Positions 12,192 to 24,829 of a DNA stretch of 64,000 nucleotides are shown piece by piece (the first letter of the stretch is position 1; each line of letters starts with the position of its first letter). The stretch is taken from contig JBITNC010000001.1 in assembly GCA_050084985.1 (NCBI GenBank), forward strand, positions 34,534,001 to 34,598,000, written 5' to 3'. The translations under genes were made by a program, and so were the position numbers. The stretch comes from Nageia nagi (Eukaryota; Pinophyta). Under the pieces are notes generated by a model, which did not search any database, was not told where the DNA came from, and was given only the letters and a program-made list of their open reading frames with translations.

Positions 12192-12930
12192 ATGAACTAT
12201 AGAGATAAAGAAGAGAGTGAGGGTCTTTTCTTACACATATTAGATATGATAGGTTTGGATACCAACATTATGGTGTATCACTTGAATTTAAAACATGATG
12301 CAAAATCAATCAAACAAAAATCACACTGTATGCATCCTACCAAGGCCTTACTAGTCAAGGTAGATATGTTGGATGCCAAATTTATAGAGGTGATTACTTA
12401 TCTACAGTAGGATTCCAATCAGTAATAGTTCCTAAACCATATGGTTAAATCAAGATTTGTACAAATTTCAAAGATGTTAATAAAGCTTATCCTAAGGATT
12501 ATTTTGCATTGCCCAACATTAATACCTTCATGATATCTTTTCATTGATGGACATATTTTTTGATTACAATCAAATCATGATCATCTAAGATGATAAGTAT
12601 AAAATGATATTAACCACTTTATGGGGGATATATTGTTAAAGTGTAATGCAATTTGGTCTTAAGGATGTAGGAACAACTTATTAGAGGGCCATGAATTACA
12701 TTCTTCATGACTATATGCATGATATAGTTGAGGATTATGTGTATGACTTGATTGTGAAAACTAAAATATGTGATGCTCATCTTGAGGTAGTATGTAAGGT
12801 CTTGGATCGATTATTAGAATACAATATTAGACTCAATCCTAAGAAGTATGTTTTGGGCTTCTTTTAGGGAAACTATTGGGGTTCATTGTATTTTAGAGAA
12901 GTATTGAGGTTGATCCCAATAAGGTCCATG
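12192..12930 (+). pseudogene. Gypsy A reverse transcriptase, 5' part, split by Gypsy B
   Basis: The segment before the RT proper is readable (GLDTNIMVYHLNLK, MHPTKALLVK, LDAKFIEVITY). RT blocks follow in changing frames: a VVPKP/ICTDFRDVNKA-like stretch near 12420-12500, palm sequence, and the active-site region near 12730-12760. There the usual YVDD reads YVYD, so one catalytic Asp is lost. The block that normally reads LNPKKCVFG is recognisable near 12835. The frame stops dead at 12935, where Gypsy B begins, and resumes at 21241 with RNase H sequence. Confidence 0.88.
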
Positions 12931-12935
12931 CTATT
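12931..12935. repeat. Target site duplication CTATT, left copy (Gypsy B)
   Basis: CTATT directly before the left LTR of B equals CTATT at 21241-21245 directly after the right LTR. The exact match proves that B is one insertion and fixes its ends. Confidence 0.95.
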
Positions 12936-13646
12936 TGTTATAACCAAAATAATAATTATTAGGGTTATTTACATAATAGTTAAATTTGCTAATTAAATAT
13001 TAGAAAATCAATGATATGAAAGGATAAAAATGACCTAACTGACCTTGAACTTATCAAAATTAGATTTATAGAAGATACAAACTTGTACTTTACCTATGAT
13101 GCAAATGGAGGTAAAATTTGATCGAAAGAGGATAAATGATGAGCTTCCATAAAACATGGAGATACTAATCCACCCTCAAGCCAATGGTAGCACCATATGC
13201 CTAATGATTTATCCTAGTTATTTTTCTAGAATTCCTATCCCTTTAACTCGATGTCATTATCCCACCAATAATGTATGGAATCTTTCTCATGAAGGGATGA
13301 AAGATCATAGGAATACAAGCTTAGAGTATAAAAAAATCCATAGATTATATGTGACATTAAGAAACATTGGTCAAGATTGACATAAGTATATTCTCACTTA
13401 TCAAAGATTTAGGATTATATCATGCCATATCATATCCTTGATCATTCACAACCCCTCCATATTTATAAGGAATAGATCTAGTTCTAAGGCTCCTCCTTAG
13501 GCTTATTATGATGCCAACCCAACTTGTTACTATAAATCATAAAAGTAGATGAGAGTGCACATGGAAAAGAACATTTATTTCATAAATTATTTCAAATACA
13601 TAAAGGGTATTTTAATTAAATTAAAATTTCTTTTTAGGTGTTAACA
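12936..13646 (-). repeat. 3' LTR of Gypsy B
   Basis: 711 bp. On the minus strand it starts TGTTAACACC after a purine-rich tract and ends TTATAACA. It matches 20525-21240 throughout. Confidence 0.92.
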
Positions 13647-13662
13647 AATTCCCACTTTGAAT
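13647..13662 (-). promoter_or_regulatory. Polypurine tract candidate of Gypsy B
   Basis: The minus strand reads CAAAGTGGGAATT just before the LTR start, the AAAGTGGGA form often seen before Gypsy LTRs. It sets the element on the minus strand, in agreement with the gag direction. Confidence 0.65.
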
Positions 13663-15954
13663 ATGGTTTGATTATTTTAGGATAAAAGATAATAAAAGCA
13701 TGAATTCAAAGTATAAAAAAAAAAGTACTACCTAAAACATTATTTCATGGAAATAATTTTAGATGCCCTAATGTTTTTGTTATATTATGTCCCATGTTTG
13801 ACTTGTTGTGACATTATGGACCTCTCATCATAGGAGAAATCTAAGGAAAAGAAAAAGGTACCTAAAAAGAGCTTAGAAAAGAAACCCTTTGTATAAAATA
13901 TCTCAAATATAATCATTAAGCACTATGGTATGAAACCATGATAAGAAAGTAAAGATATCCTTGGTGACCTACCCACTAAGATTTTATGAAAATGATAACA
14001 AATTTAGATTTATCATCTTGGTTTGCTAAGCTACCATTTTGCCATGGATTTTGATATGAATGATGCTTCCTTACAAAGGTACCAAATGATAAGATTGACC
14101 CTTGTTTACAAAGGCATTGAATGATAAGAATGATCATCTTGGTTTCCTAAGCCACCATATTTCCATGGATTTTATGATAAGAGTTCCCCTTCCTTATAAA
14201 AGGAGGCCAATGATATTAGTGACCAACTTGATTTCTCAAGCTACCATGTTGCCATGGTTTTTCTAGTAAGAGTGCCTCTTTCTTACAAAGGAGGATAATG
14301 ATATGATATGAAATATATTGCAATCATATAAAAAGCATTATTTATTATAAGCATCAATTTAAATAAGTAATGATGATAAACATTTCGATAAGAATGCATT
14401 TGAATAAAATAATATTTTGATAAGCAACTGTTAAGCAAAACATTGTTTAGTAAAGCAAGATAAGCAAGATTTGATAAAATTATGGCAAACAATATGTATG
14501 ACAAGTAATTATGGTAATTTCATGAAAATATTCATAAATAAGCAATTTTTTTAAAATATATGTGGCTAAGCATTTGATAAACAATTTTATTGACATAACA
14601 TTATGTGAAATGTCAAAGCAATGTATACTGATAAGCATAATATGCACATGTATTTATGATATGAGAAATTGAAAATAGCATTTTTTAAACACATATGAAA
14701 CATGATAAGCTTTTTGAAATAGATGCAATTTTGATCAATTATTATGTAAAAAAAAGGCAAGGATACTTTTCCTTATTTTAGCACACATATGAAGTACAAA
14801 AAAGAAATTTCACTTTCAATGATCATTTTAACCTAGCAGTAATGTTAGGAATGTAACATCAATGCTAGGATAAGGAAGATAATTTTTAGAAGAGAAAAAG
14901 TTTTTTAGATTTGTACCATAGCTATGAAGTGAAAAAAACAAAAATTTATAGGATAATAACATGTAAAGCAAAATTTTATGATCATTGCATTTCTATTTTT
15001 ACCAATTTATCCCAAGAGGGTTTTTTAACAATTTACATTTTATTGCATATAATGATTAACATTTTTATTGCATGTAGGTAAAGAATAGATTTAAGGCATA
15101 AAATTTGAAAAGAAATGATGCTGAGAAACCAATGGCAATGCTATAATATAGTGGAAATACACTATTAAAGGCATTGAACTAAAGAACATAGGTCAATGTG
15201 TGGATATTTGATGACAAAAAGGGATCTAATTTTGGTCGATCATCGAGGATATGCAATCAAATTGAAAAAGGGGTTTCCAATTAGTTTATAAATAGGCATA
15301 ATTGGATTTCATTTGCATATTCACAATTTAGCAATTTGGGCTTTGGTTGTAAGGAATTAGGTATCCTACTCAACTTATGGAGAGGTTACTATGTGCTATT
15401 GGTTTGCTAGTTGCATTTATTGTTAATATGGCTTGCTAGATTACTTGAAAAATATGTTACTTATCTTTAGTTATTCATTATTCCCTTGAGGGTAGTAGGT
15501 ACCAAAAAGTTTCTCATATTCTTGGTCTATGCATCATTTAAAAGGTTTTTGATGGTTTACTTTTTTCAATTTGGTCCAATTTTTTCTAAATTTGGAAATT
15601 TTTTAAAATAAAGGGGGTAAAAATGTAGGGCTAGGTTTTTACATGCATGGAAGGAAATTAATACCTTTTTACCATACAAACTAGGGTAAAACTAATGGGT
15701 GTCAAATGTTTTTGTAAACTAGGGACTAAAATAGGGTGGCACCACTAGGATCTTAGTGTCACTATTGGGATGAGCTTTTCAAAAAAATAGTAAAATGATC
15801 CCTATATGGTCTCATTAGATATGATTGTGCTTATAATTTTTAAAAAACACACCATTAAATGTTAAGAATCATCATGAAGAGTAACATATTTTAAGTTTTT
15901 ATATTTTATATTTTGATATTTCATGTTACTAATACATTCCATGTTTGATATGGG
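13663..15954. other. Gypsy B 3' region without gene
   Basis: About 2.3 kb, A+T-rich. It holds a set of degenerate direct repeats (14013-14290) and a stretch with many 'gataagca'-like words (about 14290-14660). No coding sequence was recognised. Confidence 0.5.
14009..14290. repeat. Degenerate tandem repeats in Gypsy B
   Basis: Three copies of a unit with 'cttggtttgctaagctacca' followed by 'ttgccatgg' begin near 14013, 14134 and 14223, so spacing is 121 and 89 bp. Each copy is followed by a 'ttccttacaaagg'-like segment. Such repeats between the coding part and 3' LTR are common in Tat/Ogre elements. Confidence 0.8.
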
Positions 15955-17690
15955 TGCAGGATTAGGCCCAACTGATGAGATGTGAGCCATGGATTCTAGC
16001 TATTTACATGGTTGCAAACTTTATGATGAATCTAAAGGAAAGACGATAACTAGAGATGTCCATACTTAGTCACCTAAGGGGGATCATGCATATTCCATGT
16101 GACAAGTATTTCTTGAATGCCCTCATGGAGTATTGGTGTGATGACACCAACATATTTCACTTACTAATGGGTGAGATCACTATCACCCTGAATGACATTC
16201 ATCACATTCTATAGGTACTCATTAAGATTACATTGATTCAATGAGACACCCTTACTATGGTGGAGATGGGGGAGTAAGTACTATTGGTTGATAGGCGTTA
16301 TACATTATGAATAATAGAAGAAGGGTGCACCCCTTCATGATATGGTTTACATGCCCCTAGAGGATATTGAATTTATTAGGTACATTAGGATATATGTTAC
16401 ATTTATTATTGATATGATCCTATGAAGCAATAAGAACCATGAGTGCTTTCATATTGGGTTCATTCCCATAGTGTGAGGGATATGACTTCACAAGGAGAGA
16501 TACACATGGGCACCATGTATATGGCCATGATATATATGTATCTTCACAAAATTATTTCTATAAATAAGGGAGGTAGGATTATTGCCCACTAATTTATTAT
16601 AGAGTCCTAAACATACAAGCATATCAATATAACTCACACCTATCTTCTTTTGGTGATATAGGAAGATATGTCCTACTAGTTTTGGTGGTAGACAATGCAA
16701 TAGGTAGGGATGACACAAGGAGTTGAGAAGTGTTAGAGCCTACTATATATTCTATATAAGGATGATTTGATTTTGGTATCCATTCTTTTCTTTGTTAGTA
16801 TGGGAGGAGTCAGATAATAAGCTATCATGAAGCATGAATCCATATCACATCTAGGATCATAGATAAGTGATCGAGTTTTACCAGCTAAACTAGGTGTTTA
16901 AATAGTTTAGTATGATGAAAAATGTTCTTGTGTTGAGGGTGTGGTCAACTATGGCTAGGTATTATCACTATTAAGTTATCCCATGAGGTATGATGGGTGT
17001 ACTAGCATGAAGTGTGGATTGAGTCACACTAGAGAATCATGCCCCTAAGGTACCCACCCTTTTTCATCAACATACTCTAGAGTACTAACAATGGAGGGAC
17101 TCAGTGAGGCCCTTCCCATTAGTCCTCAAGGATGAGGAGGGTGATGAGGAAGAGGGATAGGAGGAAGTGGGGGAGGAGGATGAGGAGGGAGAGGATATGG
17201 ATATGGTGGGTGAGGATCCCATGCATGTGGGTGATCTTCCACTACCTACTTGACTAACAGACCCTTTTTCACCTTCCTCATCATGAGCTGTAACTCCTCC
17301 AATGGATACTATACCTATACTTTAGGGATTTGGTTATGCATTATTTATGAAAAGGAAAATTGATAATAATATTTTGTGAGATAGGGCTTGAGACTTAGAT
17401 GATGACTCTACAAGTGTAGGTGGAGAGCCTATAGTTGCAGTTGAATGCTCGAGAAGACTAGATTAGGGGTATATAGAGACTCTATAAACTTTTTCACATG
17501 TGGTGTAGTACTAGGAGTTGAAGAGGCTCTAAGATCTAATCATAGTGAAGGATATTCAACTCCTTTAATTTGAACAAAATTTGGCAATGATATATACTAG
17601 TCACTCTACGTTTAGGTCTAGGAATAGGACTCGAGATCCATCCATTGGCCAGAATTTTTATGGGGGGAATTAGTTTGATGTATCAATGAT
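15955..17690 (+). pseudogene. Plant mobile domain (PMD) sequence, antisense in Gypsy B
   Basis: The plus strand encodes a decayed MAIN/MAIL1-like PMD. The diagnostic segment at 16115-16220 reads LMEYWCDDTNIFHLLMGEIT followed by ITLNDIHHIL, matching the family pattern of a Trp, a Thr-x-Phe-His and a GE(M/I)T(I/M)TL motif. Further on (about 16500-16700) come AMIYMYLHKI and a YKHINITHTYL stretch, where PMDs have their LYR-L and W-EHI-P blocks. A Glu/Asp-rich region (17130-17220) and a Ser/Pro region follow. Stops and frameshifts are frequent. The gene runs opposite to gag of B. PMD proteins act in silencing in plants, and related domains are known in transposons. What this copy did is unknown. 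Confidence 0.8.
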
Positions 17691-18600
17691 CATTTTTTAT
17701 TAAAAATATATGATTATCTATGAAAATGCAACTTTTTGATTACATGTGTATGTATTTGATTATGTGTATGAAAGTTTTGCTTTGCCTTTTAATTTATTAG
17801 GATTAAATTTGAATTTTTTGATAGAAACACTTCAATTTTTAAACAAGATAAATATGCACAAAATTAAATTTGAAAAATTCATTTAAAAAATATAAATATA
17901 AAAATATAATTTTATGATAGATAATTTATAAACATGATATTTTGTAGAAAGTAAGAACATGCAAAGACTTAGAAAGTTGAAAATAATCATAATAGTCTTA
18001 GGCATAACAAAGTGCAACACTAGAATACAATGGTAGCTATCAGATAAGGAGCAAAAATAGATATAAAAAAGAAACACATGCTTAGGACATGGCCTAATTA
18101 ATATAAAAGTAGGCCTAAAATGTTATTAATGAAAACAAAAATAAAGCTTACAAATTAGTATCCAAGTCATCAAATTTGCTAATTGTTTTCTAGGAAGTAT
18201 GGAAATAAGACAAGCTTATACATATTTCTTCAGTAAAATACATACACCTAAAACATCAAAATAGGACTAAGAATAGAGGGAAAATGTTATGTTTTAGTAC
18301 CATCACCTAGTTATAAAAATATTAAGACACTCAATTTAAAATGAAATATTACAAGTTTTTACCAAATGATGAAAATAAAATGTACAAATAGAAAATACAA
18401 TAAAATAATTTACATAATAGCCCAAACACCATCAACATCAAGGACCATACCTAGAACTAATAGTTTTTGAATTTGATATTATGGTTATGGTTGAGGGAAT
18501 TCATAGTGTTGGTCTACAACTTCTTACCATCATCATCAAGTTCTACCTTCTTGAATTATGGAAATAGATTATTGAATATCTTCAATCTTTGATTTTGAGG
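17691..18600 (-). other. Spacer between gag and PMD in Gypsy B
   Basis: A+T-rich sequence in the place where pol would be expected. No RT or integrase motif is visible on the minus strand. A 64-codon hydrophobic open piece at 18077-17883 looks like chance. Confidence 0.5.
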
Positions 18601-20418
18601 ATGTACTGAACTATCGTATACTTTTTTAAACTTATGCTACTACAAAACCTCATCTAAAGCTTCATGGTAAAATTAAATTTACCCTTATCATGTAAGTCTT
18701 GTATTATATTTCTAATATGATAACACTCTTTTGTGGAATGAAGACTCTTATAAGGAAATTACAAAGAGGTGTGCTTGAGAGACCTAAGGTTTAATTTGAG
18801 GGGGCTCTTTCATTTACATATAATGGATCAACTTCATGGCTACTAAGGCATCTAAGACTTCAATAATGTACTCATGCAATTTATTATACTACCTACATGA
18901 CTTCCTAGGTTTCCAAACTTCTATATCATCATGGCTAATAGGAGATATCATTTTAAATTCAAGCTCATGGTTATGGATCTTTTGAGGTTTGTTAGGAGAA
19001 ATAGGGTTTATATTGAAGTTGGCTTCATGTGGGCTAATGATTCATTGAAGTATTTTTTATGGGCCTCTTTACTAATAATTTTATCTATTAATTTTTCATA
19101 TAGGTAATCTTGGAAATCTAAAAAGTTACATCTACAAGATAACAACAAGGCTCAAAAAAGGACATGCTTCTTTTCTTTGATAGGGATATAGACTTGGTTA
19201 GCTATTTTGGACCATTTCAAAATGAAATCACTAACACATTGACCTTAATTATGTTTTAGGTTGTACATGTCTAAGGGATATGATTCTTGTGTTATGAAAA
19301 AATTATATCGATCCAAAAAAGCTTTAATAACATCATCAAAATATGTAATACTTTCATTAGGTAGATTAGTAAACCATAATAATGATTTCAATTTTAAATA
19401 AGAGGAAATAATTTAAACAAAAAGTCATCATCATTTTCAAATGAATTAGCCTTTAAGTAATACATTTGTAAATGTATTATAGGATCAAAATGCCCATCAA
19501 ACATAATAAATGTTACCTATTGTCATACCTTCACTGGTGGATGTGATGGAAAAAGGGATTCTCACTACCTCTTGAAAGCATAGGTGCAAACTTGTTGATG
19601 CAAGCCATGATGGAATCCTTTTGTTGCTTTAACTACAATAATTTCTAGAGTGCATCATATGGAGGTACATGTTGTAATGGTTCACCAGGAATGCTATTAC
19701 TGGATCAAGTTCATCCATCCAAGTTTAGGGGATGGGTGGTCTTTGAGATTCTTCATCTTTTGAGATGGTACTTATGAAATAGAAACTGTAGTATTGAGAA
19801 AATATTATTCATGATTTTGTTTAGGTAACAAAGTGATGGTGCTAGCTCCAATGATATTACTAGGATTGTGTAAATTATCAAATGTTTGATTTAGAATCTA
19901 GGATTTAGGAACAACATTAGGGATGGAAAACTGTAACAAAGGAACTTGAGAAGGTTCAAAATAATTTTAAGCTTATTGATAAGTGGTTAATTTCATATCC
20001 TATTTAGTTTGTTGGATTATTTTCTTCAATTTGGTATATTTAGGATCAATATCTGGGTAGAATGTAGGAAGTGTTTGAATTCAGTATCAACTTCTTGTAA
20101 AGTTTGGAAAAGGAAAGGAAGGCATTAATTTGTAGCTAATAATTTTCAACCTTATTAAATATAAATTTTTTTAGTGAGTACATATAAGGCATTGGATAGG
20201 AGCTCATCAAGTTCTTCTTGATTGTTTTCTTCTTCTTTCTGAGCTAAGTGGCTATAATCTTTCAGAGAACTATCATATTCATCATGTAGGTGTAGTTTCC
20301 ATACTCTTTTGCTTTATCTTCTAGGTACATTGGCATAATTCTTGAGTGCCTTAGTATTATTACCTTGTACAATAGGATATTTAGGGTTTTCATGATATGT
20401 AGCAATAGGTATATCCAT
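18600..20418 (-). pseudogene. Gypsy B gag
   Basis: The minus strand starts with ATG at 20418, about 106 nt inside the 5' LTR. It runs through a short N-terminal region and a Glu-rich stretch (about 20250-20190, QKEEENNQEELDELL). The capsid part lies around 19330-19080: FLDRYNF, ESYPLDMYNLKHN, ILKWSKIANQVYIPIKEKK, LLSCRCNFLDFQDYLYEKL. A C-terminal zinc-type segment near 18750-18660 reads HSTKECYHIRNIIQDL. These are typical Gypsy gag features. Several stops and frameshifts break it. Confidence 0.78.
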
Positions 20419-20524
20419 TTTTGTAACACTTGAAATAAAGATTACTCCTATCTGAAACCTTAAGGTTTTAGCATAATTAGTAAATAATGATGTGATGTAT
20501 AGAAAATAATTTGAGATCACAAAT

Positions 20525-21240
20525 TATTATAATTGAAATAATAATTATTAGGGTTATTTATAGAATAATTAAATTCACCAATTAACTATGAAATAATAAA
20601 AAAATTGATGATGTGAAAGATGATAATGACCTAATTGACCTTTAGACATCAAAACTAGATTACAGAAGATACAAACCTATACTTTACTTGTGATGATTAA
20701 TGAAGGTAAAATTTGATTAAAAGAGGATGAATGATGAGCTTCCTCATAACATGAAGCCACCAATCTACCCTTAACCTAGTGAAAATCAAAAACCCAACAA
20801 CTTCTCTTGGTTACTATTCCATAATGCCTAGCCCCTTTACTTGATGTCATTATCCCACCATCAATGAATGGAATATCAATCATGAAGGGATGAAATATTA
20901 TAAGAATGTAGATCTCAGAGTATAACAAAATCAAGAGATGATAGGTGGCATTAAGAAATACCAGTAAAGATTGACACAAGTATATATCTAACTATTAAGG
21001 ATTTGGGATTATGTCATTTCATATCATATCCTTGATCATGCATAACCCTCAACCTTTATAGGCAACAAATTTAGTGCTAAGGCTCCTCCTTAGGCTTATT
21101 GTGATATCAATCCAACCTATTACAATAAAACATAAAGGTATATGAGAGTGAATATGAAAAATAGCATTTATTTAATAAATTATTTCAAATGTCTATAATG
21201 GTATTTTAATTAAATTAAAATTCCTTTTTAAGTGTTAACA
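20525..21240 (-). repeat. 5' LTR of Gypsy B
   Basis: 716 bp, matching 12936-13646. The inner end has changed from TG to TA when read on the plus strand. Its outer end (plus strand ...GTGTTAACA) meets the CTATT duplication. No primer site of a familiar tRNA type was recognised just inside it. Confidence 0.92.
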
Positions 21241-21245
21241 CTATT
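21241..21245. repeat. Target site duplication CTATT, right copy (Gypsy B)
   Basis: Identical to 12931-12935. Confidence 0.95.
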
Positions 21246-22230
21246 AATGATATGATTCCTCTAAGAATTTGAAATAGTTAAAGAGTTTACAAGGTAATAT
21301 ATTAGGAGATTCATAGCATAGTTGTTTGATAAATGTTGACCATTCAACAAGTTGTAAAGAAGAATATTGAATTTGCTTGGTATTCAGTGTCAAAAGGCCT
21401 TTGATGCAATCAAGAAGTATCTTACACATACTCCCATTCTTATTCCTACTAGGATGGGAATGTCCTTTCACTTATACATTTTTTCTAATGAATTTGCTTT
21501 GGATTTGATGCTATCCTAATATAATGAAGCAAAGAGAGAGAAATCCATTACTACCTAAGCATACTTTAGCATTATCTGAGACTAGAGATGCACATCTTTA
21601 GAAATTATGCCTCATAGTAGTCTTCATAGCTCAAAACCTATGACACTATATTCTTAATCAGAAGACCTATTTGATTTCTAAGATGGATCATTTAAAGTAT
21701 ATGATGCATAAAATTATGCTAAGTGCTTGGGTGGAAAAATGGATCATATTTCTTATAGAGTTTGATCTTGAGTTCATCAATTAAAAATCTATCAAAGGTC
21801 AAGTTATTAGGGATTAGTTGGTAGAAGCACCCTAGAAGAATGATATTCCTTTATAATTAGATTTCCATATAGAATATATTTGTGTGTTTAATATTTAAGA
21901 GGTAGTAGTATAAGAAGATTTTGATATGAAAATGTACTTTAATGGATCTTAATGTGAGGAAGGGGGAGGATTCAGGGTAATGTTTATAATTCCTCAAGGT
22001 GTGCCCATGCTTATGTCCTTTAAACTATCCTTTGAGTGCACAAATAAAATATTGAATATGAATCATTTATCCTTGGTTTAAAACTGGTAATAGAGATGAA
22101 GTATGAGCAAATCAAGATATATGGAAACTCTTGTTAATTTTTAACCAAATTAAGGGTATCTATGCTTATAAACAACCACATATTAAGTTGTATAAGGATA
22201 TGGTTATGAATTCTACTACCCTTTGTTGGA
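21246..22230 (+). pseudogene. Gypsy A RNase H and second (archaeal-type) RNase H
   Basis: After B the frame resumes with the RT-to-RNase H connection (SLQG, an INVDHSTSCKEEY-like stretch, AFDAIKKY-like, and LIPTRMGMSFHLY). RNase H follows up to about 21830, ending near KGQVI and a line rich in Ala and Glu. A second RNase H of the RVT_3 type follows at 21920-22220: DMKMYFNGS, PQGVPMLMSFKLSFECTN, and a GDS-type motif that now reads GNS. Two of its catalytic-type Asp residues thus read Asn. The order RT-RNase H-second RNase H is that of Tat/Ogre elements. The frame is lost near 22230 where unrelated sequence begins, and integrase appears only at 36.47 kb. Confidence 0.78.
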
Positions 22231-22369
22231 TTTAAAAAATCCTAAAATTCTAGACCTAGTTTTTTTATTAATTTATTTTTAACACTCTAATGGTCTAGGA
22301 ATGGACAAGGTGATCCACATGAGCATATCAATGCTGTTAGCTAGTCAACACTCACATGGAAAGATTAGT

Positions 22370-22890
22370 AAATTCAAATTAACAATCCTAATAAGAATCC
22401 TTTTGGTGTTCATTTCTCAATGCTCATAATGTTGGAATATGCCACATAGGTAATCTCACCATTTTTGTTCATGAGCTTGCAATAGACATTATGGTCATGG
22501 TGTAGTTATTTCCTAATAGGGGCCCATATCACTTGAGATAATGCTCATCCATAATGTTATGAATTTTTTTGATGGTAACCCTCTAATTCATAGGTGTAGA
22601 TAGATTTTCCTAGGCAATCTTCCATATGAAATAAGTAAGCTTCATCACCTATGGAACAATCATCATACTCATATTTTCTAAAAATAGATAGTATGAATAT
22701 TAGTTATCTTCACCTAATAAGTGCATTTTTATCAACTGCTATCCTCATCTGACATCCATTAAGGATATGCAATATAGCCTACCCATATCTATCGGCTAGG
22801 CTCACCATGAAGTTCAACATCCTCATGCCCATATCTTGGGGAGCCATGGGTATTGGAATAATACCCTCAATTGGTTTGTATAGTCTAATA
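22370..22890 (-). pseudogene. Unidentified coding remnant
   Basis: One minus-strand frame runs from about 22880 to 22565 with only three stops (TAG, TGA, TAA, each one change from a sense codon). It reads protein-like sequence: MAPQDMGMRMLNFMVSLADR, AILHILNGCQMRIAVDKNAL, KYEYDDCSIGDEAYLFHMED, CLGKSIYTYELEG. After one frameshift it continues to about 22370 with IMDEHYL and YGPLLGNNYTMTIMS. The composition is that of a real globular protein and not chance A+T-rich sequence, but I do not recognise the family. It may be an extra gene of a transposable element or a capsid-like protein. Confidence 0.5.
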
Positions 22891-22930
22891 AGTTTTTAAA
22901 AAGATTCTAAAGAAAAATCAACCCTACTCT

Positions 22931-24738
22931 ATTATACTCAAAAATAATTAATCATGAATCAATTGTTAGGTTTTCTAAGCTTTATTCTTGTATCAAGCAA
23001 CAAGATGTTTTTATAATCTACTTTTTTTTTAAAATAAACCATTTTTTCATTAATAATCATGTTTGATCAAACAAGAATAGTAATTTAATCAAATGTGCAT
23101 AAGAAGTTTCAACTAAACTTGTTCATGAAGTCACTAAATATTATTCAATAGTAGTATAATTATCCCATATGCATGGTGCAATGAATGGAATACTAATTTA
23201 AAAGTACTTCACATACTAGAAACTAATAATAAGCCCTAAGTTAACACTAAAGTTGGCTACTTATAATAAGGAAGTACAAAATAGAGTGTTTCATACTCAA
23301 GGGATATTCTTTTTGCATATCATTTAGTTAAATTACAATAAAAAATGTTATACTAAGTCATATTTTATGTAATTGTCCCTATTATTAGTGAAACTATAAT
23401 TTTTTTTTTTATATTATTTTGTTGTAGGCTTCTTGATCAAGTTTAGTATAGAATTAAAGTCTATATAATATTTTCATTTGTCTTCTAGGGTTTTAGCACT
23501 TGATTTAGGTTTTCTTAAAATATCATATGAAAACCTTAATGTTTTGTTTTAGCTGGAGCTATGTGTCAAGACTTTATCATTTTATTTATATCACTTTTAA
23601 GTAATTCATACCCTTACCAATTTATACTTTCAAGGATGTATATTTTCTCAAATATAATACCATTATTTATTTAATGTTTAATTTTCATTAGGAGACATTC
23701 ATTATTTCCTATCCCATGTATTTTATCAAATATTCCCAAGAGTGTTTCCAATTGAATGTCCCATCTATCCATGTGGCACAATAAGGTTCCATATTTTACC
23801 ATAATCATATTTGGTTAGAAAATGCATGTAATATTTACTATTTGTCATCAAGTAGCTATCTTCATTTGAGCATATTAAAGTTCTTGTTACATTATTTAAT
23901 TAACATCCCAATATACCCTTTATAGTAGTACAAATCATTTAAAGAACATAACATAGGATCATACTTAATTATGAATTATCATAAAAGTTACTTGAGGACA
24001 TTAGGTTATCCTCTTTTGATACTTAGATTATCACTTAATTACATCCATTTGCAAATTTCTATCCATCAATATTTAATGGCATCATTCCATACCTTGAATT
24101 GTTACATGATGTAATAATCTATAAGGATTTAGGGTAACCCTATTTGTACATTATAATGTGTGAGATATTTATTTACATGTGGGTTCCCTTACAATTACCA
24201 AAGAGTATTTACATCATATTCTTATCTATATTTGGCCTAGGAGGTCTTTAATACATCTTTTACCTCTTGGTGTAGTTTCTTTCTATTTTCATATTTAATT
24301 CTCTTCTAAGGATCCAAGGTTCATCAGTTATAAGTATTAATAAATGATTTTGAGTATCAAGGATCAAGATAGTCCTTTATCTTGACCAAAATGCATATTA
24401 CTCTAAATGCATTATAATTTGTTCCAACAAATTAAATAGCCTATTTATGGACCTCAAGAGGTTTTATATTCTCTCTAGAATGACCTCCCTTCCTTGGCCT
24501 TAGGGTAACATTTTACAACTTAGTCAAAGTTTAATAATTTTGATCACTCATAATTTAAATACCAATCAATAGTGACATATTTCCTTTTAAAATGGTATGA
24601 ACCTATCAAACCATAATGTCATCTTCAATCATGAATATCCAATTATTTATTTTAGATTAAACCCAAAAGTAATTTAAAATACTTATTTAAATAATCCTAT
24701 ACTTTACTCCTTAATAAAATTTGATTAACATATATGTA

Positions 24739-24742
<4 letters not shown>
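22931..24742. other. A+T-rich sequence without recognisable gene
   Basis: About 1.8 kb of A+T-rich sequence with no coding signal and no clear repeat structure by eye. Confidence 0.5.

Positions 24743-24769
<27 letters not shown>
24743..24769. repeat. (TG)n microsatellite
   Basis: About 13 uninterrupted TG units, flanked by TATG and TATA repeats. Confidence 0.95.
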
Positions 24770-24829
24770 TGTATATATAATATATATAAAAGAATTAATA
24801 TTTAGTCCTAATGTCTCATCAAGATTTCT

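Larger units (their letters stand above)
12936..21240 (-). mobile_element. Gypsy B, non-autonomous Gypsy with gag and antisense PMD
   Basis: An 8.3-kb element bounded by 711- and 716-bp LTRs and a perfect 5-bp target duplication. Its minus strand carries gag at the 5' side (20418 to about 18600). No protease, RT, RNase H or integrase could be found, so it must have depended on a relative for movement. A PMD sequence lies on the opposite strand (15955-17690), and a repeat-bearing region sits near the 3' LTR. LTR identity is only about 80% by eye, so it is old. It interrupts the RT of Gypsy A. Confidence 0.88.

Noticed and set aside
15955-17690. PMD sequence as an ordinary host MAIN-like gene
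   Set aside because: It lies inside the LTR-bounded Gypsy B, is full of stops, and a second one occupies the same relative place in Gypsy A.
20314-20520. 68-codon minus-strand frame next to the Gypsy B 5' LTR as a separate gene
   Set aside because: Its 3' half is the start of the gag reading frame. The more likely gag start is the ATG at 20418.
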